DNA of 64,000 nucleotides from Bedellia somnulentella (Eukaryota > Arthropoda > Insecta > Lepidoptera > Bedelliidae). The stretch spans positions 12,925,608 through 12,989,607 of the forward strand of contig OY755191.1 in assembly GCA_963576735.1 (NCBI GenBank), in the 5' to 3' direction. The position numbers and the translations under genes are program-made. Shown here one piece after another: positions 44,443 to 55,074 of the stretch. The first letter of the stretch is position 1; every line of letters begins with the position of its first letter. The notes beneath the pieces were generated by a model. The model saw nothing but the letters and a program-made list of their open reading frames with translations, was not told the origin of the DNA and made no database searches.

Positions 44443-45562
44443 ATGAATTTCTCATATTATAAGTACTGTATGGTGCCCCATTGTGATAGCACGACTTTAA
44501 AAACGCCAATCAAGTTATTTATATATGTTCCAAACAATGGAGAAATACGGAAAAAGTGGTTAAAACTTGCAAGAAGAGATGATGCTCATACTTTATCAAC
44601 AGGTTCAAGAATGTATTTTTGTGAAGATCATTTTGATGTATGTATTTCACACAATACAATCTATTACTTTATTCGAGCAAACTAGATGTGTTTTGTAGAA
44701 TCCATACATACATACATACATATACTCACGGCTATATTTCCCTAGAAGGGGTAACCAGAGCTAAGGAATTATAAATTCCTCAGCCACTTTTGGAAGTTGA
44801 GTGGGGAAAAGATGGTAAAAATAAAGGTTTTTGGTGATGGGTGTCCAACCGCATTGCCTAAAAATCCAATATAGCCCCAATACCCTTAGTCGCCTCTTAC
44901 GACACACGTGGGTAGAAAGGGGTAGCGACATTCTAAGCCGGCACTACACGGCAAATTGTAGAATCCCTATTTTCTAAATAATAAATACATGAGTTCAGGT
45001 TAAGTTGTTTCACTTTTAGAAGTGAACGTTTTATTTTAGTTTTCTAATTAATGTTACAAACATACTCATTTTATTATTCTAGTTGCCAAATGATATGATA
45101 AATGACATGGAGTACCATATGAAGGGAACAGTATCACAAGTGCGTATGAAACCAGGTTGTATGCCTAGTAAATTTGGATGTCAAGAAGACAGAAGAAAAC
45201 GAACATGCAGCAGTACAGAACGGCTATATATTCTAAAAAAACAAAGAAAGATGATAATAGAATAGAAGAGTGTCTGAATGAATCGAAAGAAAGTTGTACT
45301 CCAAGTGTTGTATCAATTTTCTTGCAAAATGTACGTCAAAACATTAAATCCTTGTGTACCGAACTGAAATGTCACATAGCATTTATGCTTATAATAAATA
45401 TTTTATACTTACAAGGAAGTTTTAACATTTTGAAATTCAGATGAGCAAAAGTCACTGTTCGACGCGAAAAAATTTCCAAGCATAACGGCATCGATTCTGG
45501 CCAAATTATTACTGTCTGCTTTGCTGAATCCCGATTCCATGGTTAATTCTTTCAAATTATAA
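44443..45562 (+). pseudogene. THAP zinc-finger gene with intron, frameshifted
   Basis: Exon 1 (44443-44637) starts MNFSYYKYCMVPHCD and continues through KKWLKLARRD to FCEDHFD, giving the C-x4-C...C-x2-H zinc ligands of a THAP domain. A phase-0 donor GTATGT (44638) and acceptor TTATTATTCTAG (to 45082) bound an intron that holds a family A copy. Exon 2 resumes LPNDMINDMEYHMKG, then SQVRMKPGCMPSKFGCQ and KKQRKMIIE before a stop at 45263. The likely continuation EECLNESKES lies in another frame, so a frameshift is present. A third exon-like block (45441-45562) reads EQKSLFDAKKFPSITASILA to a stop. THAP domains bind DNA, often at transposon ends. Confidence 0.75.
44701..44955 (-). repeat. Family A retroposon inside the THAP intron
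   Basis: Full reverse copy of the CTATATTTCCCTAGAAGG variant, the same subfamily as 17875, ending CCGGCACTACACGGCA. Confidence 0.95.
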
Positions 45563-45868
45563 TCAGCAAAAACTGTATCAACTTGATATTAGTTGTTAAA
45601 AACCAAAATTTTATCAAGAACCGGTAGTGATACTCGCAACGTCAAAGACACGATTGGAGTTTCGCACGGCGTGACGTAACGCTTTCTGATTGGTGTTCAC
45701 TGTCACGTGACTAAAGGTTGCATTTTACGAAATTTATTTTTTAAAAATATTAATAATCTGTAACGTTTTTAATAATTAAAATTGTTTGTTATATTCTCCA
45801 TAATATAATTAATCATTATAAACCCCTATCCATTATATTCATTCTTAATGGACACAAGCCTATTCTCG

Positions 45869-46164
45869 TCTTCAGTGTTTCGAATAAGCGTTACAAAATT
45901 GCCCAGTGATTCGTTAAACCAACGTGGTTGGTTTTAGAAGTACACTAAAATTGGCAGAGAGCCAAGTAGCAGGCCACTGTGCACTTTTGTTCAGATTAAT
46001 TGGCGCTACTTTTGCCAAATGTACCGTTTTGGTTCAATTTATTAGATCTTTTTAAGCCTTGGTTGCGATTGTACTGGTTAAGCCTATTAAATGAGTTCAT
46101 TTAGCAATGTCGTTTTGCCTTGAATCTTTATGCTGCTTTATGAGATGTCTGGATTTAATACATA
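45869..46164. other. Unassigned
   Basis: Nothing recognised. Confidence 0.4.
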
Positions 46165-46168
46165 TATA

Positions 46169-47092
46169 TGTCGTTGGATGATTTGATGTGTAGGTTTTTT
46201 GCAAAAAACCTAGGGATTTTGCAAAAATCCGGATAATTAAACAACGGTTATAATATTTTCTAATCTTATTAGGATTTTTGCAAAAAAAACTAGTTGGTTT
46301 AGTAAGATTGTATTTCTTTAATGCTGATTGGCTGATTTCTGATTGCTCGCCTACACTTATTCTGATTTGTTCGTCATTGTGGTATAAAGATATTATAGCT
46401 AGAGTTATAAAGGGTAAGAAATGACAATGCTTATTTGATACTAGGAATTAAATATTTATTTTTACTCTTTTGTTGGAGTAAAATTACAATCACGTTCGGA
46501 CATATTATATACATATCAAGTTACCCCAAACTAAGTAACACTTGCATTATGGGATACTAACTCAGCGATGTATTTAAAATAATATAATACACATATGCTC
46601 ATCACATAAATGTTGCTCTCAGCGGGGATCAAACCCGCAACCTGCAGACCGAAAAGCCTATCCACTCGGCCACGGAATTCTTCAATATAGGTAGGCACAA
46701 TAAAGTAAGTACGTTTTAAATTGTAGTATTGAGGTATTATAGCTAGGGTTATAAAGGGAAACGACAATACTATTTTGATACTTAGGAACTTTTTGAAACT
46801 AAAATTAAAATAACTATCAAATTAAATGTAGGTAGGAACAATGAAGTAAGTACGTCTTAATTAACAACCAATCAGAGATGACGTGTTAATGGGGCACTGC
46901 AATCGACCAATCAGTGTACAGTATTCATAAAAACTGACATTCCTTTTCAGAGTCATACTAAACCAACTAGTTTTTTTGCAAAAATCCTAGTAAGATAAGA
47001 AAATATTCTTACCGTTGTCTAATTATCCGGATTTTTGCAAAATCCCTAGGTTTTTTTGCAAAAAAACCTAAACATCAAATCATCCTACGACA
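46169..47092. mobile_element. Long-TIR transposon with TGTCG termini and TATA duplication (second type)
   Basis: Begins TGTCGTTGGATGATTTGATG and ends with its inverted form CATCAAATCATCCTACGACA. The arms match over about 140 bases and contain TTTTTTGCAAAAAA palindromes. TATA lies on both sides (46165-46168 and 47093-47096). The interior has a direct duplication (TTATAGCTAG...TTATAAAGGG at 46393 and 46738) and a nested tRNA-like SINE. No transposase was seen. Superfamily tentative, Ginger-like by termini. Confidence 0.8.
46600..46690 (-). repeat. tRNA-like SINE head (Leu/Ser-like)
   Basis: The minus strand reads CCGTGGCCGAGTGGATAGGC and GGTTGCGGGTTTGATCCCC. Same family as 13384-13480. Nested in the TGTCG element at 46169. 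Confidence 0.7.
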
Positions 47093-47119
47093 TATACAAT
47101 ACGGCTATATTGGTGCCAT

Positions 47120-47345
47120 AATAACATCACGGTTATAAATCCAAAGAATAGGGTAGCCAGAGCATAAAAATCTGAAATTCGTAAACCAGTTTTGGATGTT
47201 AAGTCCTGAAACAGAGGATGATAGGTGACCTTCGGTCAAGCCACATCACCTAACAATCTCTTAAAAGCCCCAAACCTAAAGTCGCCTCATGGAACAACCG
47301 CGGGAAGAAGAGTATAGTGATATTCTGAGCCAGCTTTCAGCTTTA
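47120..47345 (-). repeat. Family A, degenerate
   Basis: ATCACGGTTATAAATCC to GTGATATTCTGAGCCAGC. Confidence 0.7.
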
Positions 47346-47377
47346 AAATCATGCAGTTGATATATGTTATTTTATAC

Positions 47378-47742
47378 ATAAACATAACATAAACGTTCAC
47401 GCCAAATATCCCCGAAGGGGTTGGCAGAGCTACTAATACTTCTGAACATCCCGTGACTTTTTCACCTGGTGTTCAGAGTACCCACGTTTTGCATAGACAG
47501 TGTACTCACATGATAGGGGGCAGACCTATCGCCGTTTTGTACCAACACACTGTCACATGACTAAGTACAACTCAGCCATGTGGGTTTCCTCACGATGTTT
47601 TCCCTCACCATTAACAACCATTGTAAATTAACCACACATATGAATTTAGAATAAACAAATTGATGTAGGCCCGGCCTGGGATTTGAACACTAGTCTCTTG
47701 CACGTTAACTGGTGTTCTACCCATTGAGCTATCACGTGGTCG
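47378..47742 (-). repeat. Family B SINE (head 1, body a)
   Basis: Full reverse copy, ACATAACATAAACGTTCACG to CCATTGAGCTATCACG. Confidence 0.95.
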
Positions 47743-48769
47743 TCGTTATTTTATCAATATTGATTAATTTTAAAACAATTTATTTCAACCATTAAAAAAA
47801 GCATAAAATGACTTAATCATTATTATCGATCTAACATGAATGCGGTAATAACGTTAACAACAAAATACTTAGGCGAACTTGATATATGGCACAGTAATAT
47901 CTTCTTTAACCTACGGCCGGTATGCAATTACTCATCTCGGGAGCGCCACTGATACGGGACTGAGAGGTGGATAATATATATAGATATTGCATTATATATT
48001 AAATATACAAACATTGTTGCACTGTTTTTGCTTCAAAACTCCTTCGAAATGGCTTTTTACTACATTTTGTGATATTATTCAGTTGACCTAAAAAAGGTCG
48101 TTAATCTGTCAACTCGCTTATATTAGCTTCACCTTTATGTATGTAAGAATTTATGTATGTAAGTATGTATGTAACCGACTTCTTTAGACTCGGAAATGGA
48201 CTAATTCAATTCCAAATTTGTACTCTTATCGGGATAAAAATATAGGTATATCCTAGTAATAAGTATAAAGAGGTAAGAAAAGACGAACAAACAATGCTTT
48301 TTGTCCAGAAACTCCACTTTATTTTAATTCAAAAACAAACGTTCGGCTTTCACAGATTCATAAACAGGTACTTTTCTAAACCGGGAATAAAAAGAATCGA
48401 TCTTTTATTGAACAATATTCTTCTCTCTCTCTCTGTTCTGTGTTAAAAACATTTATTTCATCCAGAATCTATCATGAAGCAATTAAAACATACTCGATGT
48501 GGAATGTTACTGAACGCTCCAATCTGACTGGTGATTTTGTAATTTATATATACCGACATGGAACACTCCAGTTGGTGAACAATACTGAATTATCAGCTCG
48601 GGTACGCTCAAATTTAACACATACCTACGTAAAATTACAGTTACGTTGCGTGTAATTTGGATTACCTGCCATTATCAAGTCTATAAATCGAAAAATAGTA
48701 AAATTTTGGAAACTGTTAGATTGTAAAATAAAGACACATCGACCAGAGGGAGAAAACCTATTGCACAAC
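47743..48769. other. AT-rich, no gene seen
   Basis: Nothing recognised. A short (TATG)n run occurs near 48136-48172. Confidence 0.4.
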
Positions 48770-49072
48770 ACTCAACCTAACTCAACATTTACGGCGTAAA
48801 TCCCTTAAGAGATGGCAGAGGTATTTATTCCTCTTTCATCACGTGACCTTTTATGGATGCTAAAATATCAGTATAGTTTAGTAAAACAGTATACTGTGTC
48901 AGCTGAGTTAAACAAAACTGTCATTTGACAGTGTACTCGTATAGCCTTATTACGTATTTACAATGTTGAAGTAATACTTGGGTACACTGATCTGAACATC
49001 ACGTGACAAATATATCATGTGGTGTGCGGAAGAAATAGTATCTCTTACACTTTTATAGAGAATTAAGGTGTG
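48770..49072. repeat. Family B fragments, both orientations, degenerate
   Basis: A reverse piece ACTCAACATTTACGGCGTAA to TTCATCACGTGACC (48778-48848). A forward piece CTGAACATCACGTGAC to AAGGTGTGAATGTCG (48965-49072). Confidence 0.6.
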
Positions 49073-49890
49073 AATGTCGAAATTATGTTTTTTTTTAAAA
49101 TATTCTTTAATGCAGATGAAACCAAGCGCACAAAATTCAATAGCAACCATTTTTGATGATTTTGGATATGAACAATACTTTAAATATGCAACGGTACTTC
49201 CCTAGTTCAGAAATATAAGTACCGGATTTTCACATGCTACAAAAACCGAAACATATTTAATTGGAAAGGATTAATTTGTGCGATACAGTTCAAAGAGCTT
49301 TTTATATTTGAACAATGAAATATCATCCAAAAACTCTAAAGAGAACTTAGGCCCTTTTGGCAGTAACAATTGTAACTAAAAACTGTGTTGTTGGTATTGA
49401 ATCTATCGATTTCTTTTAGTTAACAGGTTATTCGACTGCAACAAACATTTTTGGGGAAGTTGTATGTTGCTTGCTACTTTCTTTTAAATTTAATTAAATG
49501 TGCGTAACTTAAGGCCTATTGCAAAATTAACTTTGAGTCCCTTGGTACAGTGGCGTAGAAAAGGGGATAGGCCTCTTCACCGCGCTGATGTCATGTTTTG
49601 TTTGATGACAGTGTTTGCGTGAGTAATCACGATTTAATTAAACTATTATTTTATTAATTTACTTGCGACCATGGACGTGTCCGAAACGTTAGGATTAAAT
49701 TAAATAAAAACGCAGTAGTATCCGAACAATAAATCGTTACACAATTAATAAATAAAAAAACGCTTCCACTGATATATTATTCGAGGAATCCTCCACAAAT
49801 ACTACTATATATAAAACAGAGATGCCCTATCGCTAATCTATTTATTATTTATTTATTTACGGAAAACAAACAGCTTCAACACAACATTTA
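49073..49890. other. AT-rich, no gene seen
   Basis: Nothing recognised. A slightly GC-richer patch at 49540-49630 has no convincing frame. Confidence 0.4.
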
Positions 49891-49894
49891 ACAA

Positions 49895-50345
49895 AAAACA
49901 AAAAAGGTTCTTTTTTGCGAGTAAATGACATAAGAAAACACTTGTCCACATTCAAATTCAATCTGCTTGTTTCACAATAATCCTGAAATGTACGTAGATC
50001 ATCCTGCAGACTATAGCAGACCTGAAGATGATCCACAAACTTTATGATTTTCAGATCGTCAGCAAATAAAACATTTTTTAATAATGAAAACGTTCTACTA
50101 TATCGTTAATAAAAATCACAAATAATAATGGACCCAGAAAAAAACTTTAAGGTATACCATAAGCCTACTAGCCTACCTACTTAGATATGAACGCATTGGC
50201 AACAACACACTGGGTTCTTTTAGAAGTATAAGATTCGAACCACCTGAGCAAATCACCGTGGATGCCTAAAGCCTCTTGCCTCTCCAATAATAGAATATGA
50301 TCAATTCGATCAAATGCCTTTCGGTAATCGGTAAACGCAACATCA
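49895..50345 (-). pseudogene. Reverse-transcriptase fossil (Jockey/CR1-like)
   Basis: Minus-strand translation gives FTDYRKAFDRIDHILLLER near 50290-50335, the RT motif with the first catalytic Asp. RWFESYTSKRTQCVV follows. After damage, NVLFADDLKIIKFVDHLQ near 50040-50070 is the FADD motif with the catalytic pair, and LNLNVDKCFLMSF comes next. Stops and shifts lie between the blocks, so it is dead. The order matches the RT palm of LINE ORF2. No single long open frame reveals it. Confidence 0.75.
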
Positions 50346-50555
50346 ACCTATCTACCCGCATCGATACCGTTGGAAATATGTTCATGTGTTAATATGAGAT
50401 TGGAAGTTGTTAATAAGTTGCTAATCCAGAATTCTTGACATCTAACTAATAAACAACCAGCTGGCCCGTTCCAAATTCTTGGCATCATCAGTGGCAGATC
50501 AGCCGGCTGTCCTGTTGGAGTGAGAAAGTACTCTTCCAAACAGTGTATGTATGAA

Positions 50556-50640
50556 CGGACTACGCAGTCCGTAGCACGCAGTTCGTAACACGCAGTAGTA
50601 GCACGCAGTCCGTAGCACGCAAAAATAGTACGCAGGGTGT
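50556..50640. repeat. Minisatellite, 13-14-bp unit
   Basis: About six imperfect copies of ACGCAGTCCGTAGC in tandem (CGCAGTTCGTAACA, CGCAGTAGTAGCA and so on). Confidence 0.85.
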
Positions 50641-50829
50641 CGTCTCAGCACGTGTCCCGTTTCTGGCTTACAAGACAACAGACTTTTGGCAATATACATT
50701 CATTGATTTTGAATATTTCGTGTTTTTGTTATGTTTTATTCTGTCTTGTTGTGTTAATTTGCGAACTAAATGTCTTTTACTTTTTAACTTTACTTATAGC
50801 GCAGTGTAGGTAGGTAGTAGGTATCCCAC

Positions 50830-50968
50830 AAGATGTACCAACGACTTGGTAAAGGTCACGGGAAGCCAATGGATGAGGGTAACACAGGATCGGTCGCTGT
50901 GGTGAAATTTGGGGGAGTCCTATGTCCAGCAGTGGAAGATTATTGGGCATGATGATGAGTGAAAAAGT
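50830..50968 (+). pseudogene. LINE ORF2 C-terminal tail
   Basis: One frame reads SQWMRVTQDRSLW, a stop, then NLGESYVQQWKIIGHDDE, followed by a (GAT)n-like end. A WxxxxQDRxxWRxLxE(A/S) tail is typical of RTE-type LINE ORF2 ends in insects. The family differs from C and from 54147. One stop interrupts it. Confidence 0.55.
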
Positions 50969-51228
50969 TTAAAACGGTTATTTATCATTTGTTTGTGGAA
51001 TAGTAGTTTTAATAAGCCAAGCTTAGTGTATTAGTCATGGAACAAGAGGCAATAGCTAGAAAGAAAATATTTAATTTCAACTTATTAAATATTTTGGAAA
51101 CCATGTTGTAATGATCCATGAAGTTTATCAATGTCAAAAAAAAAAACGTTTTGCTTTTAACTTTTAATGTGTTGACTGCTCTAACTTGTACACAGGGCTC
51201 ATACAAAATATTTTATTTTCGTTAAATA

Positions 51229-51472
51229 GCTTTGTAGTGTCGTCTTAGGATAGCAATACCCCGTTTCTTCCAGTTGGTGTACGTAAGAGGTGACTTAGGG
51301 TGTTGGGGATTTTTAATGGATTTTTGGGCGATGTAGTTGGAGACCCATCAACAACCTTTATTTTTCCATCATTTCCCCACTTAACTTGCAACATTGTCCA
51401 AGGGATTTCAAATTCCTTAGCTCTGGCTACCCCTTCTAGGGATTTATAGCCGTGGGTATAAGTATGTATGTT
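51229..51472 (+). repeat. Family A retroposon
   Basis: TTTGTAGTGTCGTCTTAGGA to GCCGTGGGTATAAGTATGTA. Confidence 0.9.
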
Positions 51473-51575
51473 AAAGAAGCACCAAGTTTTGAATTATTCA
51501 AGATAAGAAAAGTCTTCCAAAACTAAGATGCAAGATTTATATTTAGTTTATTGTCTAAATATGCTCCGATACTTG

Positions 51576-51925
51576 TGACTGCCTCCGTGGTCTCGCGGTT
51601 AAGCGCTTGGTTTCAAATACGGAGGTCTCGGGTTCGATTCCCGGGGGTTACTCACACATTTGATTTGTAAGATTTAACCCAGTTTGGAAGGATATGGCAG
51701 GCTTGAATCACCTGATTATCCGAAAATTAAGATGCTTCCGTGCTTCGGAGTACGGTCAAATCACTCTATATAGGGTAGGTTTGAACCCTTCGGTGGGGAC
51801 ATATAAGGCCTGTCTAAAAAAAATTAAATAAAACTTCTCAAAAAGTAAAGAAAATTTTTCTTTCCTTTATTTATTCTTTATTTATTAGTAATAATCCCCA
51901 CATGAGGTTTTCATAAACAAAAAGA
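51576..51925 (+). repeat. tRNA-like SINE and linked repeat (family D)
   Basis: CCTCCGTGGTCTCGCGGTTA and GGTCTCGGGTTCGATTCCCG form A- and B-box-like blocks. The downstream part includes CCTTCGGTGGGGACATATAA. A tail block TAGTAATAATCCCCACATGA is shared with 31870 and 55220. Confidence 0.7.
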
Positions 51926-52334
51926 TTTAAATTCTCAAAAAGTGTTAATCAAGAGTAATAAAAATACAAATTATTCAGAAATATTCAAAATAATTTATTA
52001 CAACCTTATAATTTGATGGTTAAAGGCAACCTTATCTTTTAGAGGCTTGGCAAAAAACGGGTGTTTTAAAAAGCACGTAGCAATGTAATTGAGCTATTTG
52101 GCACACCACCCACCGCACAATATGAAATTGAGCCAATTATAGAGCATCGTGTAGGCTCTCTATGATTTTAGAAAATATAATTTTTGGGTGATATGATTAA
52201 AACCTTAGTTCATTTTGGCCATACAAAGGGGCAATACATTCAACCTTATTACTGAAACCCTACCACCAAGCGGCAGCGATGTTGTTATTTTTTTTATATT
52301 AGATAGTTACATTTTTATTTTTGCATATAATTAA
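51926..52334. other. AT-rich, no gene seen
   Basis: Nothing recognised. Confidence 0.4.
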
Positions 52335-52472
52335 GCCTGCCCCCTATCACGTGATTACACTGTCCATGCCAAACGTGGGTAGTCTGAACACCAAGTGACA
52401 AAGTCACGTGATGTTCAGAAGTATTAGTACCTCTGCCAACCCCTTCGGGGCTATTCGGCGTGAACGTTTATG
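52335..52472 (+). repeat. Family B SINE, 5'-truncated (body a)
   Basis: AAGCCTGCCCCCTATCACGT to TTCGGCGTGAACGTTTATG. Confidence 0.9.
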
Positions 52473-52494
52473 ATGATCATAATGATTAAAAATA

Positions 52495-52736
52495 ACATAC
52501 ATACATAAACTCAGGGCAATAAATCCCATAAAGGGGTAGCTAGAGCTTTAGAGCTGAAAACTCTTCAGCCACGTTTGGAAGTTGATAGGAAACAAGATGG
52601 TAGAAATAAATTATCGTTGATGATGGGTCTTCAACCCTATCGCACAAAAACCACTTCAAAAAGCCCCATACCTCTTACATCTTACAACACCCGTGGGTAA
52701 AAAGGGGTGATGACATTCAAAGCCAGCACTACACAG
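52495..52736 (-). repeat. Family A, older subfamily
   Basis: ATACATAAACTCAGGGCAAT to AGCCAGCACTACACAG. Confidence 0.85.
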
Positions 52737-53379
52737 AGACTAAAAACTAATAAATAAGAAACCTAGTAGAGAATTAATTTGACACTATCTCGAGACTTTT
52801 TCTCTAACGGGCTGACCGATTTAAATCGAGGGAATACAAAAACAACTGTCATTCTTTATTTGCGTCGGCATTTAATTTCCCGACACGTTCAGTACATACT
52901 AACAAGTCTTTAGTTGCCATTCAAACTGTATAAGGGATTTTAATCGCCACTTTGCACGATTTAAATTTCATACATTTTTCATTCATGCCCTCGAATCACT
53001 TCGTAATCTTACTTTATTAGCTCAGTTTCTAAATTTGATGAATAATTCATTGTCTTTTAAACTTTAAACTTTATTAAAAAATATGTTTGATCTAAAAAAC
53101 TACACAACATAGGCATTGTGTACTGTCTGTCAGAGATAGATTGTCCTAACAAACAAAAACAGCTTGATATTATTTCTCATACGAATACCAAAGTATGGTT
53201 ACCCTAGTGTTACGGCACGTAAATGCAGTTGTTTAATGAAGATATCATTAATTTAAGTGGTTTTACAATAGCGCCAAATAGCTGAAGTGGCTCGCGAAAC
53301 GGTTTTGATTACAGCATTTTATAATATATTATTGGAGCTCCATTTACCCCTTACTTTGCATTGAACTAACATAAATACA
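52737..53379. other. AT-rich, mostly unassigned
   Basis: A scrap resembling family C in reverse orientation (TTAATCGCCACTTTGCACG) lies near 52930. Nothing else was seen. Confidence 0.35.
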
Positions 53380-54008
53380 ATCATATAGTCAGGACCATAA
53401 ATCCCAAAACGGGGTAGCCAGAACTTTAGAGCTAGAAATTCCTTAGCCACATTTAGAAGTTAATAGAAGACAAGACGCTGGAAATAAAGTATCGTTGGTG
53501 GGTCACCAACAGCATCGCCCAAAAACCACTTAAAACAGCCCAAAACAGCCCCATACCGTTCGTCTCCTCTTACAACACCCATAACATATAACATAACATA
53601 AACGTTCACGCCGTTTATCCCCGAAGGGGTTGGCAGAGGTACCAATACTTCTGAACTCACTTGGCAGCGCCATCTAGTGTCCAGAGATGGTACCCACGTT
53701 TTGCTTAGACAGTGTACTCGCATGATAGGGGGCAGGCCTATCGCCGTTTTGTACGAATACACTGTCACATGACTAAGTACAACTCAGCCATGTGAGTTTC
53801 CTCACGATGTTTTCCCTCACCGTTAACAACCATGATAAATTAACCACACATATGTCTTTAGAAAAGACAAATTGGTGTAGGCCCGACCCAGGATCGGAAC
53901 TCACGCCCTTTTGTTTTCGGGCGGGTGTTCTACCCACTGCACTATCATGTCATTACGACACCCGTGGGTAGAAAAGTATAGTAACATTCTAAGCCGGTAC
54001 TACACGGC
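53380..54008 (-). repeat. Family A, older subfamily, split by a family B SINE
   Basis: The left part (53380-53580) ends TCCTCTTACAACACCC. The right part resumes TTACGACACCCGTGGG at 53953 and ends CGGTACTACACGGCA. Together they form one reverse copy. Confidence 0.9.
53581..53952 (-). repeat. Family B SINE (head 2, body b) with target-site duplication
   Basis: Inserted in a family A copy with TTACAACACCC (53570-53580) and TTACGACACCC (53953-53963) on the two sides. Head 2 block CCCTTTTGTTTTCGGGCGGG is present. Confidence 0.95.
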
Positions 54009-54146
54009 AGGTCATTAAATGTAATTTCTAGTGAATTTTTCTCATTGGCCGGTTTAAAAAAAAACGACGTGGTGATCGATAGTTATTCCATATTTTTACG
54101 GAGTTAAATAGATTTGATAGTAGTGAACCCAATATGAGGAACAGAG

Positions 54147-54712
54147 ATGGACATCGAAACCCGCCTAAACAAAGCTAGAGGTGCTTTTGCCTAGTTAAAG
54201 CCGGTGTGGAGCTCTAACGTCATGACCCGGCGTACAAAAGTGAGGATGTTCGAGTCTAACGTAAAGTCAGTCTTGCTATACGGTTGCGAAACATGGTTCG
54301 TTCGGAAAGACCTATCCAGCAAGCTACAGGTATTTATCAACAAATGCCTAAGGCGAATTTTGGGGATTTACTGGCCACGAACCATTTCGAACGCGGAACT
54401 GTGGAGGCTGACTAAGCAGAAACCCATCGATCAGGAAATCCTCACAAGAAAATTGAGGTGGCTGGGTCATACCCTCAGAAGACACGAAGAATTCCCGTCG
54501 AAGCAAGTGCTCAGCTGGCAGCCAACCGGAAAACGTAAACGGGGCCGCCCAAAAACAACCTGGCAACGTTCTGTGGAGAATGAGGCAAAATTTGTGGGAA
54601 TGAAGTGGGAGGATCTCGCAGCCGCTACCCAAGATCGAGCCAGATGGAGAAATCTACTCAAGGCCCTTTGTCCCTGCTGAGAGACGTCAGGATGGATGTA
54701 TGTATGTATGTA
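54147..54712 (+). pseudogene. RTE-like LINE ORF2 C terminus and 3' end
   Basis: From 54147 the frame reads MDIETRLNKARGAFA, a stop at 54192-54194, then an open stretch to 54680. The open stretch includes RTKVRMFESNVKSVLLYGCE, CLRRILGIYWPRTISNAELW, KLRWLGHTLRRH, GKRKRGRPKTTW, QDRARWRNLLKALCPC and a stop. These blocks are typical of RTE-type ORF2 after the RT palm. The 3' UTR is only ~30 bases and passes into (ATGT)n at 54693-54710. The RT and endonuclease halves are missing through 5' truncation. Confidence 0.85.
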
Positions 54713-54784
54713 AATAGATTGTGAGTTTATTAGTGGTTAATTTATTTTTCTTGGTAATCTACATAAACTCACGGCTATAAATAA

Positions 54785-54890
54785 AAGATGTTATTAAAGG
54801 AAAGAAAAATTTCGACACTGGCGGGGTTCGAACCCGCGACCTTCGGGTATACGCCCCCGTCGCTTTTTTTTTTCTTTCCTTTAATAACAT
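54785..54890 (-). repeat. tRNA-like SINE arm (family D), inverted partner
   Basis: TTTCGACACTGGCGGGGTTC and GAACCCGCGACCTTCGGGTA form the complement of the tRNA-like unit at 55105-55178. Confidence 0.8.
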
Positions 54891-55074
54891 CTTTTATTTA
54901 TGAGTAATAATTCCCACATGAGGTATTCATGTCAAAAAACATTAAATTATGTGATAGTTAGGCGTTTCCAACATTTGCATTCTATCTGAAAAGGTAGACA
55001 AGTGGCCGTCCGAATTAGTTAAAATTCGGAGGTAGGAAACGCAAACACTACTTGAACGTGTAAAAAAGAAACAA

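Larger units (their letters stand above)
44190..45868 (+). mobile_element. THAP-domain transposon, about 1.7 kb
   Basis: The outer ends share GAATAGGCT in inverted orientation (44191 and 45854-45863). Inner inverted blocks match better: GACGTCACGCCGTGCGAAAC (44369-44388) against the complement of GTTTCGCACGGCGTGACGTA (about 45660-45680), each with an ATCGTGTCTT block on the gene side. They enclose a three-exon THAP gene. P-like transposons carry an N-terminal THAP domain; the superfamily here is inferred, as no catalytic core was found. Confidence 0.6.
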
